A program made the translations under genes and the position numbers. Shown here piece after piece: positions 27,815 to 36,587 of a DNA stretch of 64,000 nucleotides. The stretch's first letter is position 1; the number at the start of each line of letters is the position of its first letter. The DNA lies in contig CAIZEI010000158.1 of assembly GCA_903931945.1 (NCBI GenBank), forward strand, positions 1 to 64,000, given 5' to 3'. The DNA is from an uncultured Hyphomicrobiales bacterium (GTDB taxonomy: Bacteria > Pseudomonadota > Alphaproteobacteria > Rhizobiales > Beijerinckiaceae). The notes below the pieces were generated by a model. It was not told the DNA's origin, did not search any database, and saw only the letters and a program-made list of their open reading frames with translations.

Positions 27815-28237
27815 CTATTCCGCCGGCGGCGCGGCTGGCGCGTTCGGATTACTGATGCGCGGTTGCTTGCCCGCCGCGCGGATATCCTCGCGGGTTTTAT
27901 AATCGATGATTTTCGTCGTCTCCTGCGACCCCGATCGGTGGCCCATCAGGATCATATGCGACGCGCCCGTATTGACGAGCTGGTAGAACGAGCCGCCGTT
28001 GATCAGCGCCGCCATGCCGGGGTTGAGGACGGCCGATGTTCCATCGGGGAAGTTCATCGTGCACTGCCCCTCAAAACAGGTGAAGACCTGATCTTCATTG
28101 TGGCAGTGCATCTCATCATGGTCGCCGGGATTGGGATAATAATGCACCCAGGCGTGCAGCTTGCGCGTATTCATCACGACGGTGCGCTTTTTCTCGCGCA
28201 GAGCGACTTCCTTTGGATTGATGACAGTGATCGCCAT
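27815..28237 (-). CDS. Cupin-domain protein
   Basis: A single-domain cupin of 140 residues. Motif 1 is HDEMHCHNEDQVFTCFEGQ, with two His and a Glu/Gln-type position as metal ligands; motif 2 is PGMAALINGGSFYQLVNTG, where the usual His is less clear. The C-terminus (PNAPAAPPAE) is a Pro/Ala tail. It leads the cupin/TTT-receptor/VOC operon and may be a dioxygenase or isomerase of the same pathway, or a sugar- or acid-binding protein. Function not assigned. Confidence 0.85.
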   Translation of the reverse strand: MAITVINPKEVALREKKRTVVMNTRKLHAWVHYYPNPGDHDEMHCHNEDQVFTCFEGQCTMNFPDGTSAVLNPGMAALINGGSFYQLVNTGASHMILMGHRSGSQETTKIIDYKTREDIRAAGKQPRISNPNAPAAPPAE

Positions 28238-28279
28238 GAATAATACCTCCCGTCGCCCTTCCGGACGTTATCGACGATC

Positions 28280-28918
28280 TTAGGCAGAGTCTGGATGCTT
28301 GTCCAACGCGCCGTCGCCTGCTTCACGCCGCGCTTCCAAGCGAGTTTCCCGAACAATCACCCAGGCCGCCTGAAAACAGAGACAGCCGCCAAATGCATCC
28401 ACCGCCATTTGCGGCCAGGACATCGGCGCCAGACGCGCGACGATGGTCACCAGCGCCGATAGCGTCGATGACAGAACATCGTTGCGCGCAGAAAGCCAGA
28501 CCGCTTCCATCGCCACATTGCCCACGTTGCGAAATCGCCAGAGCACGCCAGCCACAAGCACGGATTCTGCAATCGTCAGCGCGCCCGAAACACCAATGCC
28601 GAAGGGCTCGACATCGGGGGGATCGAAAAAGGTCCAGATGATTTGCGCTGCGGTCTCGACACCTGCGGCTGCGAGCACGCCTGCGACGCCCACAGCCGCC
28701 CAGCGCTCGACCCTCTTGCCGCGTCCAAACGCGAGCGCCGTGAGCCCGTATATCAGGACATCGTAAATCCATTCCAGTCCGTCGCGGATCAGGAAGCGCG
28801 ACCCCAACGCCAATCCGTAAAGCGTTTCGCCGGCAAGGATCGCCATAACCATGGCTGCAATGCCATAAATCGTCAGCCGGAACGCGCGATCCGCCTCAGC
28901 GCTCGATGGCGTCGTCAT
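28280..28918 (-). CDS. CDF-like (cation efflux superfamily) membrane protein
   Basis: A 212-residue membrane protein with about six hydrophobic helices. FRLTIYGIAAMVMAILAGETLYGLALGS, RDGLEWIYDVLIYGLTALAFGRGKRVERWAAVG and WLSARNDVLSSTLSALVTIVA follow the pattern of cation-diffusion-facilitator transmembrane domains (Asp-rich helices 2 and 5). The cytoplasmic domain of true CDF proteins is missing, as in other short alphaproteobacterial homologues, so metal transport is uncertain. Its start overlaps the end of the VanX-type gene by 23 bp, so the two are co-transcribed. Confidence 0.7.
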   Translation of the reverse strand: MTTPSSAEADRAFRLTIYGIAAMVMAILAGETLYGLALGSRFLIRDGLEWIYDVLIYGLTALAFGRGKRVERWAAVGVAGVLAAAGVETAAQIIWTFFDPPDVEPFGIGVSGALTIAESVLVAGVLWRFRNVGNVAMEAVWLSARNDVLSSTLSALVTIVARLAPMSWPQMAVDAFGGCLCFQAAWVIVRETRLEARREAGDGALDKHPDSA

Positions 28919-29561
28919 AATAGACTTCCGGCGTTGCCGGCAGAGCGTAATGCCACCATTCCCGGCTGAAATTGACGAAGCCTTTCTGGCTCATCAATCC
29001 GGCAAGGCGCGCGCGATTGGTCCGGGCTTCGGCGCTGACCTCCATACTCGATGTCACGGATTTTGAATCGAACAGGTCAAACCCACCGCCAAAATCAAGA
29101 GCTTGCCCATCTTTTGTGAGAAGTCCGACATCCGCGGCGTAGCCGGTGGAATGGACCGATTGCCGCGCGATATAGCCTTGCGCAAACAACTGGCTTTTGG
29201 CTACCCGCGGAAAATAACGCTCCTTCATGGCGGCGTCGTTGGGATCCGCCGCCCATTTCAGAAAAGCAGAGGTCGCCTGACGGGGCCGGTAGCAATCCCA
29301 GACGATCATGCGGAACCCCTGCTCGGCGGCGGCCCCGGCCACGCGGGACAGCGCGATGGCGGCCTTCAGTTTCAGCCAGCACGTCGGGTAGTCATATCCT
29401 GGAACCTCCTGTCCGGTGAAATTGTCCATACCGGCGTAGCGGATATCCTGCCTGATATCGGGCGCAACCGCCGACAATTTGATGAAATCAGGCGGCATGG
29501 CGTAGACCGGCGCGCAGAACGCCAGCAGAAATAGGGTTGGGGAAGGCAGAATTCGAAACAT
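28896..29561 (-). CDS. D-alanyl-D-alanine dipeptidase, VanX family (M15D)
   Basis: Zinc dipeptidase cleaving D-Ala-D-Ala, exported by a signal peptide (MFRILPSPTLFLLAFCAPVYA). It has 221 residues. Seen: DIRQDIRYAGMDNFTG, VWDCYRPRQA with the essential Arg, the zinc motif SVHSTGYAADVGL (His and Asp), and EWWHY with the catalytic Glu and third ligand His. Periplasmic VanX-like enzymes in Gram-negatives recycle cell-wall D-Ala-D-Ala rather than give vancomycin resistance. First gene of a pair with the CDF-like protein. Confidence 0.9.
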   Translation of the reverse strand: MFRILPSPTLFLLAFCAPVYAMPPDFIKLSAVAPDIRQDIRYAGMDNFTGQEVPGYDYPTCWLKLKAAIALSRVAGAAAEQGFRMIVWDCYRPRQATSAFLKWAADPNDAAMKERYFPRVAKSQLFAQGYIARQSVHSTGYAADVGLLTKDGQALDFGGGFDLFDSKSVTSSMEVSAEARTNRARLAGLMSQKGFVNFSREWWHYALPATPEVYYDDAIER

Positions 29562-29668
29562 GCGCCATCATGGACGCAACGCGTCCGAGCGTCCAGACGG
29601 GCGCAGACCTCGCCCGATGGCCTCAACGCCCCGGTTCATGCTATCGAAGTTCAAACGTTGGAACCCAG

Positions 29669-30955
29669 ATGCGACACTATTTCGCCGCCCCATTCACGTC
29701 AGTCTTGTTGTTTCTTGCGGCGCCCTCTCCGGGCAAGGCGGAGGACGCAATGCGCGGCGCCTATCTGGCTGCCGCGAGCGATTGCGTCGTCTGCCATCCG
29801 GTATCGGAGGGGGCGCCCTATGCCGGCGGATTTAAAATGAAAACGCCGCTCGGCGCTATTTTCTCAACCAATATCACACCCGATCCGGACACGGGCATCG
29901 GAGCCTGGTCATTCGAGGATTTTGATCGGGCGCTCCGGCTTGGTATTTCGCGCGACGGCCACCGCCTCTATCCGGCCATGCCATATCCATCCTATGCGCG
30001 CTTTACCGACGCGGATTCGCACGCCCTCTACGACTATTTCCACAACGAGGTGAAGCCTGTCCGGCAGAGCAATACGGCCAATGAAATCGAGCCGCCGTGG
30101 AACGCCCGCTGGCCCCTTGCGATCTGGAGCCTGGCTGCTTCAGGCGCGCCCTTTCGCGCCAATCCGGCTTTTGACGCTGCGTGGAACCGCGGGGCCTACC
30201 TCGTTCAGGGCGCGGGACATTGCGGGGCCTGCCACACGCCGCGCGGATGGCTGTTTCAGGAAAAGGCGCTCGATGAAAGGGGCGGCGCATTCCTTGCCGG
30301 CGCCAGTCTCGACAATTGGTCCGCGCCGAATTTGCGCGGCGATCTCAACAGCGGCCTGGGTCGCTGGAGCGCAGATGAAATTGTTGCATTTCTGAAGACA
30401 GGCCATTCGCGCCACGGCTCAGCCTTCGGAGCGATGCGCGACGTTGTGCTCTATTCCACCAGCGCCATGAATGACGCGGACCTCGCAGCTATCGCGAAAT
30501 ATCTGAAATCCCTCTCCCCGTCGCTGGACCGCCGTCAATCGGTCGTGGTCGAGGACACGCGAACCGAGGCTGATCTTGCTGCGCATCGCACTGATGCGAC
30601 TGGCGCGGCGACGTATGTGCGGCAGTGCGCGTCCTGCCACGGCGTTGACGGCAAAGGCGGCGGCGGACTGCCTCCTCTTGCCGGCAATGCCGCAGTGCTC
30701 GATCCTGACCCCGCCTCGCTCATCAATATTGTTTTGAATGGCGCTCCGGCGCTTGAAATGGGGGCGGGAGAATATGGCGAGGCGATGCCGCAATTCCGTT
30801 CGTTTTTGAAAGACAATGAAATTGCCGATGCAATCACCTTTATCCGCTCTGCCTGGGGAAATCGGGCGCCCGCTGTCAGCCAAAGCGCAGCGTCAGCGGC
30901 GCGCAAGGCGACGGCAGCCGGGACGGACCATGCGATCATCCGGCAGATGCGGTAG
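29669..30955 (+). CDS. Triheme cytochrome c (alcohol/gluconate dehydrogenase subunit II type)
   Basis: Periplasmic electron-transfer protein of 428 residues. Signal peptide of about 24 residues (HYFAAPFTSVLLFLAAPSPGKA). Three CxxCH haem sites: CVVCH (39-43), CGACH (185-189) and CASCH (320-324). The spacing and GGFKMKTPLGAIFSTNITPDPDTGIG match the cytochrome subunit of membrane-bound alcohol, aldehyde or gluconate dehydrogenases. No catalytic subunit is adjacent, so the electron donor is unknown. I chose ATG 29669 for the signal peptide; the open frame extends to 29537 without a match. Confidence 0.9.
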   Translation: MRHYFAAPFTSVLLFLAAPSPGKAEDAMRGAYLAAASDCVVCHPVSEGAPYAGGFKMKTPLGAIFSTNITPDPDTGIGAWSFEDFDRALRLGISRDGHRLYPAMPYPSYARFTDADSHALYDYFHNEVKPVRQSNTANEIEPPWNARWPLAIWSLAASGAPFRANPAFDAAWNRGAYLVQGAGHCGACHTPRGWLFQEKALDERGGAFLAGASLDNWSAPNLRGDLNSGLGRWSADEIVAFLKTGHSRHGSAFGAMRDVVLYSTSAMNDADLAAIAKYLKSLSPSLDRRQSVVVEDTRTEADLAAHRTDATGAATYVRQCASCHGVDGKGGGGLPPLAGNAAVLDPDPASLINIVLNGAPALEMGAGEYGEAMPQFRSFLKDNEIADAITFIRSAWGNRAPAVSQSAASAARKATAAGTDHAIIRQMR

Positions 30956-30963
30956 GATATCAG

Positions 30964-32010
30964 TTAACGCTGCCGCAGTTTTTCGGACGCGCAACGCATT
31001 GGCGCGATCACATGATCGCGAATTTCATGCACGGCGGGGAGCGCAGGCGGGAACTTGAACAAGAAAAGCTCGATCCCGATTTCAGCAAAATCGCGCAACC
31101 GCTGGCGCACCTGTTCCGGCGACCCAATACAACCGGACAGCGTCGCCGGACCGATGCGCGACATGATCTTTCGCCGGTCCGCCTCCGGCGCTGCGATCAT
31201 CGATTGCACACGCGCCATCGCGTCCGCTTCATTTTCGCCAAAGGCGATAAACGGATTCAGCGCAAAGCGCACAGTGCGGCCATAACGGGCGGCGCGCGCG
31301 CGCATATCGGCGATCGACTTGCGGGCGCCCTCAAAATAGTCGCTCGCATCGCGTGAATTCTTATCGAAATCAACAAACCACCAGTCGCCAACCCGGGCGA
31401 TCATGTCGAGCCCGGCGATACTGCGGCTCGCGGTGAATATTTCAGGCCCTTCCGCTGTCGCAGGCTTCAGCAGCAGTTGCGACTCCTCGACATTGAAATA
31501 ACGCCCGCTTTGCGAGAACGGCGTTTGCCGCCACATGCCGCGCAGCACAGTCACAAATTCTTCCGCGCGCACATAACGGTCAATGTTTTCAATCAATGCA
31601 TCGCCACCGTACATGCGGTGTTCCTCAACATTCCAGCCGGTGACAAGATTGATCGCCATGCGGCCTTTGGTCATCCGGTCAAGCGACGCCGCCATCTTGG
31701 CGACGATTTCGGGTCGCCAGAGGCCGGGATGCACGGCAACCATGGAACGGATATGGCGAGTCCAAGGTCCGATGGCGCAGGCCAGGGTCCAGGCTTCGAG
31801 GTCAGCGCCAAGATGACGCTCCGCAAACAAAACGATGTCAAAGCCGGATCGGTCCGCCTCCAGCAGGATGTCCCGGGCAAGTTCAAAGGCTTCATCGACG
31901 ACGCTGGGCGCGAGCGGCGCCATCGCCCCGGACACCGACCGCGCGATCGGCGGCGACCCCACGGTGACATGCGGCACAGGCGCATAGAGTCCAAATTGCA
32001 GCGGCGCCAT
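30964..32010 (-). CDS. Luciferase-like FMN-dependent monooxygenase (SsuD/SfnG-like)
   Basis: A 348-residue flavin-dependent monooxygenase fold. ATG 32010 lies after GGAGGGGTTGCC. Seen: LQFGLYAPVPH, DIVLFAERHLGADLEAWTL, GRMAINLVTGWNVEEHRMYGGD, IDRYVRAEEFVTVLRGMW and GSPEQVRQRLRDFAEIGIELFL. This pattern is shared by alkanesulfonate, dimethylsulfone and related monooxygenases. A TauD-like gene about 600 bp away would fit scavenging of organosulfur compounds, but the substrate is not decided by sequence. The open frame extends 140 codons upstream with no similarity. Confidence 0.87.
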   Translation of the reverse strand: MAPLQFGLYAPVPHVTVGSPPIARSVSGAMAPLAPSVVDEAFELARDILLEADRSGFDIVLFAERHLGADLEAWTLACAIGPWTRHIRSMVAVHPGLWRPEIVAKMAASLDRMTKGRMAINLVTGWNVEEHRMYGGDALIENIDRYVRAEEFVTVLRGMWRQTPFSQSGRYFNVEESQLLLKPATAEGPEIFTASRSIAGLDMIARVGDWWFVDFDKNSRDASDYFEGARKSIADMRARAARYGRTVRFALNPFIAFGENEADAMARVQSMIAAPEADRRKIMSRIGPATLSGCIGSPEQVRQRLRDFAEIGIELFLFKFPPALPAVHEIRDHVIAPMRCASEKLRQR

Positions 32011-32203
32011 GGCAACCCCTCCTGTGCGAACATAGGCGCGTAAATGTCTGAAACTCAAGCCCTGGAACGCGAAGGCCATCTGCGCGAGCGCCTGCCGCTC
32101 GATGGCAATCGTCCCGTAACCAAATCGTCGCCGACATAAGGAGGGCTGGCGCCGGGCCAGAACCAACCCTATGTTAGGTCCCCGAATCGAGGAGGATCCT
32201 GCC

Positions 32204-32512
32204 GTGGAAGTAGAAGTTGGCAAGAACATTACCGTTGGCAGCTCCAATGTCGAAATAGGCGAAGCGCTGAGCGAACGCGCGCGCAAGGACCTGCTTGATC
32301 TCGCCTCGAAATATTTTGGCAAACTGACGACCGCCTCGGTGCATTTCTCCCGCGAGGGGCATCTCTTCTGCTGTAGCGTGAACCTTAGACCCGGCGGCGT
32401 CGCCGTTGTCAGCGCAGAAGGCCAGCACAAGGATGCGCATGGCGCGCTCGATCAGGCGGTCGACAAATTGCGCGCCCAACTCCGGCGTCTCAAGGATGAG
32501 AAACGCGGATAA
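32204..32512 (+). CDS. Short HPF/RaiA-like ribosome-associated protein
   Basis: A 102-residue protein resembling the N-terminal domain of ribosome hibernation factors: VGKNITVGSSNVEIGEALSERARKDL, then KYFGKLTTASVHFSREG, and KDAHGALDQAVDKLRAQLRRLKDEK. The C-terminal dimerisation domain of the long form, normal in alphaproteobacteria, is missing. GTG at 32204 has GAGGAGG at 8 bases; an ATG at 32171 lacks such a site. Expected to bind the small subunit during stress; the missing second domain suggests no 100S ribosome dimers. Confidence 0.75.
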   Translation: MEVEVGKNITVGSSNVEIGEALSERARKDLLDLASKYFGKLTTASVHFSREGHLFCCSVNLRPGGVAVVSAEGQHKDAHGALDQAVDKLRAQLRRLKDEKRG

Positions 32513-32585
32513 TCCCCGCGTTTGACATTCGGGCGCCGTAGCGCGAATTTCCGTCGGCTTCAGAGCAATGCCGGAGGAACGCGCC

Positions 32586-33470
32586 ATGACAATCGCCATC
32601 GCACCGTTGCACACCTTGTTTGGCGCGCGTCTTGATGGCGTCCATCTCAAGCGTGACCGGTCTGAACCTGTCATGGCCGCCATTGAAGCCGCGATGGACA
32701 TTTACGCAGTCTGCGCCCTGCCCGGCCAGAACCTCAGCGATGACGAGCAACTGGCTGTGAGCGAGCTTCTCGGCGACCTCTCGCGAGCGCTGAACCCCGG
32801 ACGCTCCAAAACGCAAGCCGCGCGATTGCGGTCCGAACTTTACGATATCTCCAATCTGGATGAGAACCACGGCATCCTGGCCGAACAGGACCGCCGCCGC
32901 CAATGGCGCGAATCCGACAAGCTCTGGCACACGGATCGCTCGTTTATCGCCGCCGAGACAACCTACTCGCTGCTGTCCGGCCGCCTCGTGCCGCCGGAAG
33001 GCGGCGACACCGGCTTTGCCGATATGCGCGCCGTTTACGACGACCTGCCAGAAGCGACCAAACGCAAGATCGAAAATCTGCACTGCGAGCATTCCGTGTG
33101 GCATTCGCGCGCGCTTTGCGGCGGCAAGGATTTTCGCGCAGATGAGATTGCCGCCATGCCGCCGGTTGTGCAACCGATGGTGCGCGTGCATCCCCGCACA
33201 GGGCGCAAATCCATCGTGCTGGCCTCGCACGCCTCGCATATTCTGGGCTGGCCTGCGGATGAAAGCCGCGCCTTCCTCGATGAACTCATGGCTTTTGCAA
33301 CGCAGCCACAATACACATTCTATTATCGGTGGAGCGCAGGCGATCTCGTGATCTGGGACAATCGCTGCACCATGCATCGTGGCACGCAGTTCGACGATAA
33401 AATGTACAAGCGCGATATGCGCCGCACCACCGTTCAGGGCGCCGCGAAATATGCCCGCGCAGCGGCGTGA
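32586..33470 (+). CDS. TauD/TfdA-type Fe(II)/2-oxoglutarate dioxygenase
   Basis: Non-haem iron dioxygenase of 294 residues. ATG 32586 lies after GGAGGAACGCGCC. The facial triad is visible as WHTDRSF (HxD) and CTMHRGT (distal His); the 2-oxoglutarate Arg is in MRRTTVQG. Relatives hydroxylate taurine, sulfonates, sulfate esters and phenoxyacetates. With the nearby flavin monooxygenase and binding proteins, scavenging of sulfonated or aromatic substrates is plausible. The exact substrate is unknown. Confidence 0.9.
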   Translation: MTIAIAPLHTLFGARLDGVHLKRDRSEPVMAAIEAAMDIYAVCALPGQNLSDDEQLAVSELLGDLSRALNPGRSKTQAARLRSELYDISNLDENHGILAEQDRRRQWRESDKLWHTDRSFIAAETTYSLLSGRLVPPEGGDTGFADMRAVYDDLPEATKRKIENLHCEHSVWHSRALCGGKDFRADEIAAMPPVVQPMVRVHPRTGRKSIVLASHASHILGWPADESRAFLDELMAFATQPQYTFYYRWSAGDLVIWDNRCTMHRGTQFDDKMYKRDMRRTTVQGAAKYARAAA

Positions 33471-33477
33471 ACGCCGG

Positions 33478-34437
33478 TCATTTGTTGAAATATTTGAACA
33501 TGTCGTCGAGTTCGGCCGGCGTCAGCGGCTTTGCAATGAATTTCAGGTCGAGCGCATCTTTCATCGCCTGATCGAGGCCGCCGAGCCGCTTGAGATCGAG
33601 CATTTTTCGGTCGGGATAAAAGCCGTCGCGCGTGGCTTTGGCGTGTTCGGGCGTATCATCATAAATCTGCGCGAACACTTTGAAACTGTCATCGCTGGCG
33701 TACATCCAGTCCAGCGTGTCCGAATAGGCCGCCAGAAAGCGCTTGAGAACATCCGGCTTGCCAGTGATGAAATTCAGATTGCCGACATGCAGACGCGCGC
33801 TCATATCGCGATATTCGGGAATATCGGTGTAGCGCGCGACGATGCGAATTTTTCCGTCGCGCAATTCGTCGAGCCCGTAGGGCGGCGTACTCCAGCCGAT
33901 GTCGATTTGCCCGGACATGACCTGCGTATAGACAGGCAAGGGCGTGCCGCCGGCCACGGCCTTGATCGGGGCGCCGGACAGGCTGATGAGTTTCAATGTG
34001 GCAAGGTTGGACGACGAGCCAATGGCCGAAAAAGCCATGGTCTTGCCGCCAGCGTCCTTCAAGGACCTGATCGGCGAATCCGCCTTCACATACCAGAAAA
34101 TGTCAGATGGTCCGGTCACGGAGGTCGCGACTGGACGCGCCGGAGCGCCCTTGGCATAGGCCGCCATGATGGCTGTCGTGCCGATCGCAATGGCAATATC
34201 GACGCTGCCTGATATCAGCGCCTGCATGGTTTCGCCGCCGCCCGACGTATAGAGCACCACAAGCTTGATCCCGTGATTGGCGAACAGGCCGGCGTGTTCG
34301 CCAAGATCGGGAACGCCGGTCTCCCAGCCGCCGCGTTGCGGCACGGCGACCCGCACGAGGTCGTCGGCGAGCGCTGAATCGGGCGCGGCGGTAGCCAGTA
34401 AAGTCGCAGCCCAGATCGCAATGTGGCGCAACGCCAT
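33478..34437 (-). CDS. ABC-type substrate-binding protein (NMT1/SsuA-like)
   Basis: Periplasmic binding protein of 319 residues. Signal peptide MALRHIAIWAATLLATAAPDSALA after GGGAGGCGGAG. Mature domain: VRVAVPQRGGWETGVPDLGEHAGLFANHGIKL, GETMQALISGSVDIAIAIGT and SPIRSLKDAGGKTMAF, typical of the nitrate/sulfonate/taurine NMT1-like class. No ABC permease or ATPase adjoins it. Convergent with the TauD-like gene; together they suggest sulfonate uptake and oxidation, though the permease would have to be elsewhere. Confidence 0.87.
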   Translation of the reverse strand: MALRHIAIWAATLLATAAPDSALADDLVRVAVPQRGGWETGVPDLGEHAGLFANHGIKLVVLYTSGGGETMQALISGSVDIAIAIGTTAIMAAYAKGAPARPVATSVTGPSDIFWYVKADSPIRSLKDAGGKTMAFSAIGSSSNLATLKLISLSGAPIKAVAGGTPLPVYTQVMSGQIDIGWSTPPYGLDELRDGKIRIVARYTDIPEYRDMSARLHVGNLNFITGKPDVLKRFLAAYSDTLDWMYASDDSFKVFAQIYDDTPEHAKATRDGFYPDRKMLDLKRLGGLDQAMKDALDLKFIAKPLTPAELDDMFKYFNK

Positions 34438-34535
34438 CTCCGCCTCCCCGGTGTCCGGCGTCGATGCGCCGTTTTGGTTCGGGCGAGCCTAGCCGAAGCT
34501 CAAAAGGCCGGCAATGACGTCTGCCGATACAGCCT

Positions 34536-35504
34536 CTATTCCGGCACAATGCCCGCCGCTTTGACCAGCGGCGGCCATTTGTCGAAATCGGCGACGAAGC
34601 GCTTCATAACGGCCGCCTGATTGTCATGCTGGCTGACAGAGCCGATTGTTTCGAGAAATTTCGGCATGTCCGGCATATCGTAAATCTGCAGAATCCATTT
34701 CTCCAGCTTGTCGAGAATGGGTTGCGGCGTCGCCGATGGCGCCCAGACAGACCACCATGGCGCAAAATCAAACGCCAGCCCTGACTCCTGCATGGTGGGC
34801 ACATCGGGCGTTGCGGCCAGGCGAGTGCTGGTAATCACCGCAAGCGCTTTCAACTGCCCCTGCTGCACCTGCCCTGTGCCAAACGTCCCATCCATGAACA
34901 TGAAATCCAGCTGACCCGCTTGCAGATCGCGCATGGCGTCGGCTGTCGTCTTGTAGGAAACGGATTTGGCGGGCGCGCCCGTCAATTGCTTGTAAAGCTC
35001 GGCGGACATGAGGCCGGTTGGATTGGTATAGCCGAATATATTGTCCTGCTTCTTCTTCAGATAGGCTGTCAGATCGGCCACCGTTTTCAGCGGCGATTGC
35101 GGCCCCACAACCAGCATGAAACCGATCTGGGCGAAGGATGCGACGGGCTTGAAATCGCGCAAGGTGTCGAAAGGCAGGTCCTTGAACAGGAACTTTGAGC
35201 CAACCATTCCCGAATTGGCGTTGAACATCAGATTATAGCCATCGGGCGGCGCGGCGGCGGCAAACCGGATGGCGATATTGCCGCTGGCGCCAGGCTTGTT
35301 GTCGATGATCACGGGCTGGCCGCTGAGTTCTTCGAGCTTGTGGCCGACATAGCGGGTCAGAATATCGGCGCCGGCGCCAGCCGCAAAGCCAATGACGACA
35401 TGAATGGGCCGGTCCGGATAATTTGTCTGCGCCTGCGTTTCCTGCTCCGCAGCGGCGAGCATAAAGGCGGCCATCGCCAGACCCTTGGCTATCCGTAAAA
35501 CCAT
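34536..35504 (-). CDS. Classical Bug-family TTT receptor
   Basis: Periplasmic binding protein of 322 residues. ATG 35504 follows GGGAGGCAACGACG and gives a signal peptide ending ETQAQ. YPDRPIHVVIGFAAGAGADILTRYV and VIIDNKPGASGNIA are the two canonical Bug ligand loops. It is the only textbook Bug protein in the window; the neighbours are from a divergent branch. It starts 31 bp downstream of the next receptor gene's stop on the same strand, so three receptors are tandem and probably co-transcribed. Confidence 0.92.
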   Translation of the reverse strand: MVLRIAKGLAMAAFMLAAAEQETQAQTNYPDRPIHVVIGFAAGAGADILTRYVGHKLEELSGQPVIIDNKPGASGNIAIRFAAAAPPDGYNLMFNANSGMVGSKFLFKDLPFDTLRDFKPVASFAQIGFMLVVGPQSPLKTVADLTAYLKKKQDNIFGYTNPTGLMSAELYKQLTGAPAKSVSYKTTADAMRDLQAGQLDFMFMDGTFGTGQVQQGQLKALAVITSTRLAATPDVPTMQESGLAFDFAPWWSVWAPSATPQPILDKLEKWILQIYDMPDMPKFLETIGSVSQHDNQAAVMKRFVADFDKWPPLVKAAGIVPE

Positions 35505-35535
35505 CGTCGTTGCCTCCCTGAACTCTGGCGCCGGA

Positions 35536-36573
35536 TCAGAACTCCGGCTTGAGCGCCGCCTTGACCTTGCCGATGAGATCGGGCGAGGCGGCATAGATTT
35601 TTCCGATCAGCCTTTGCACTTCGAGCCCGTCGACCGCATCGATGTCGAGCCCCGCCTTGCGCGCTTCAGTCACAAACTCGGGATCGGTCATCGTGTCCAT
35701 AAAAGCCTTGCGTAAAGCGTCAACGCGGTCTTTGGGAACGTCCGGCGCCACGAGATAGGGTCGCCCAAAACTCGTATGGCTGAAATAGAGATCCATAATC
35801 GCGCGCTCCTCATCGGATTTGGCGAAGTCGCGCGCCAGCGGAATATGCATTGCATTCAATTGGGGATGGCCCTTGATATGCGTTTGTACGAGCACCCGCA
35901 TGATGCCATCCGGGCCAAACCAGTTGGGGTTGGTGACATTGATCGAGGGCCAGGCAAAACCGCAGGCGCCCTGCACCTCGCCCTTTTCCATCGAGAGCAT
36001 AATAGGGCGAGACCCGTTGTAACCGATGACCTGCTTGAATTGTGTATGCAGCACATGATTGAGCATGGACGCAAAATCCGCGCTCGAACTCGCCATGCTG
36101 GCGCCGACGATCAATGGCCTCGACAGCGCGTCCTCGAAAGTCTGGACCTCCGCATCCCGGCGCGCAAGGCAGACGTAGACATCATCATTGGCGCTGCCGA
36201 GATACTGAAACTTGCTGGGGTCGTGATGCACCTGCGTCGTGCCAATAAGCGGCTCCAGAATGGCGCCAGCGAAAATCGCGCCAATCCATGTGCCGTCTTT
36301 GGGCGCGGTCGCATAGATATTCAAAGCTGCTGTATTGCTGCCCGCCCCCGGCATGTCAGTCACGACGACGGAAGGATTGCCGGGAATGTGCTTTGGCATG
36401 AACCGCGCGATAAACCGCGCATAGGTATCGTATCCGCCACCCGCCGACGTTCCAACAAGGATGGTGACGGTCTTGCCTTTGTAAAAGCGCTCAACAGCAT
36501 CCTGTGCTTCAGCCCGAAACGAGGCCAGCGCCAGCAAACCCGCAAGCGCCAGCATGTGCTTCCAGCGCGTCAT
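35536..36573 (-). CDS. TTT-family periplasmic solute receptor (divergent branch)
   Basis: Binding protein of 345 residues. ATG 36573 follows GGGAGGAGTCA and starts a signal peptide (TRWKHMLALAGLLALASFRAEA). AVERFYKGKTVTILVGTSAGGGYDTYARFI and IPGNPSVVVTDMPGAGS are the ligand loops. Cys pair in VYVCLAR and GACGFAWPSINVTNP. It is closely similar along its whole length to the next gene upstream (36588-37628), pointing to a tandem duplication. The frame reaching 37005 has no similarity before MTRWKH. Confidence 0.92.
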   Translation of the reverse strand: MTRWKHMLALAGLLALASFRAEAQDAVERFYKGKTVTILVGTSAGGGYDTYARFIARFMPKHIPGNPSVVVTDMPGAGSNTAALNIYATAPKDGTWIGAIFAGAILEPLIGTTQVHHDPSKFQYLGSANDDVYVCLARRDAEVQTFEDALSRPLIVGASMASSSADFASMLNHVLHTQFKQVIGYNGSRPIMLSMEKGEVQGACGFAWPSINVTNPNWFGPDGIMRVLVQTHIKGHPQLNAMHIPLARDFAKSDEERAIMDLYFSHTSFGRPYLVAPDVPKDRVDALRKAFMDTMTDPEFVTEARKAGLDIDAVDGLEVQRLIGKIYAASPDLIGKVKAALKPEF

Positions 36574-36587
36574 TGACTCCTCCCGCA

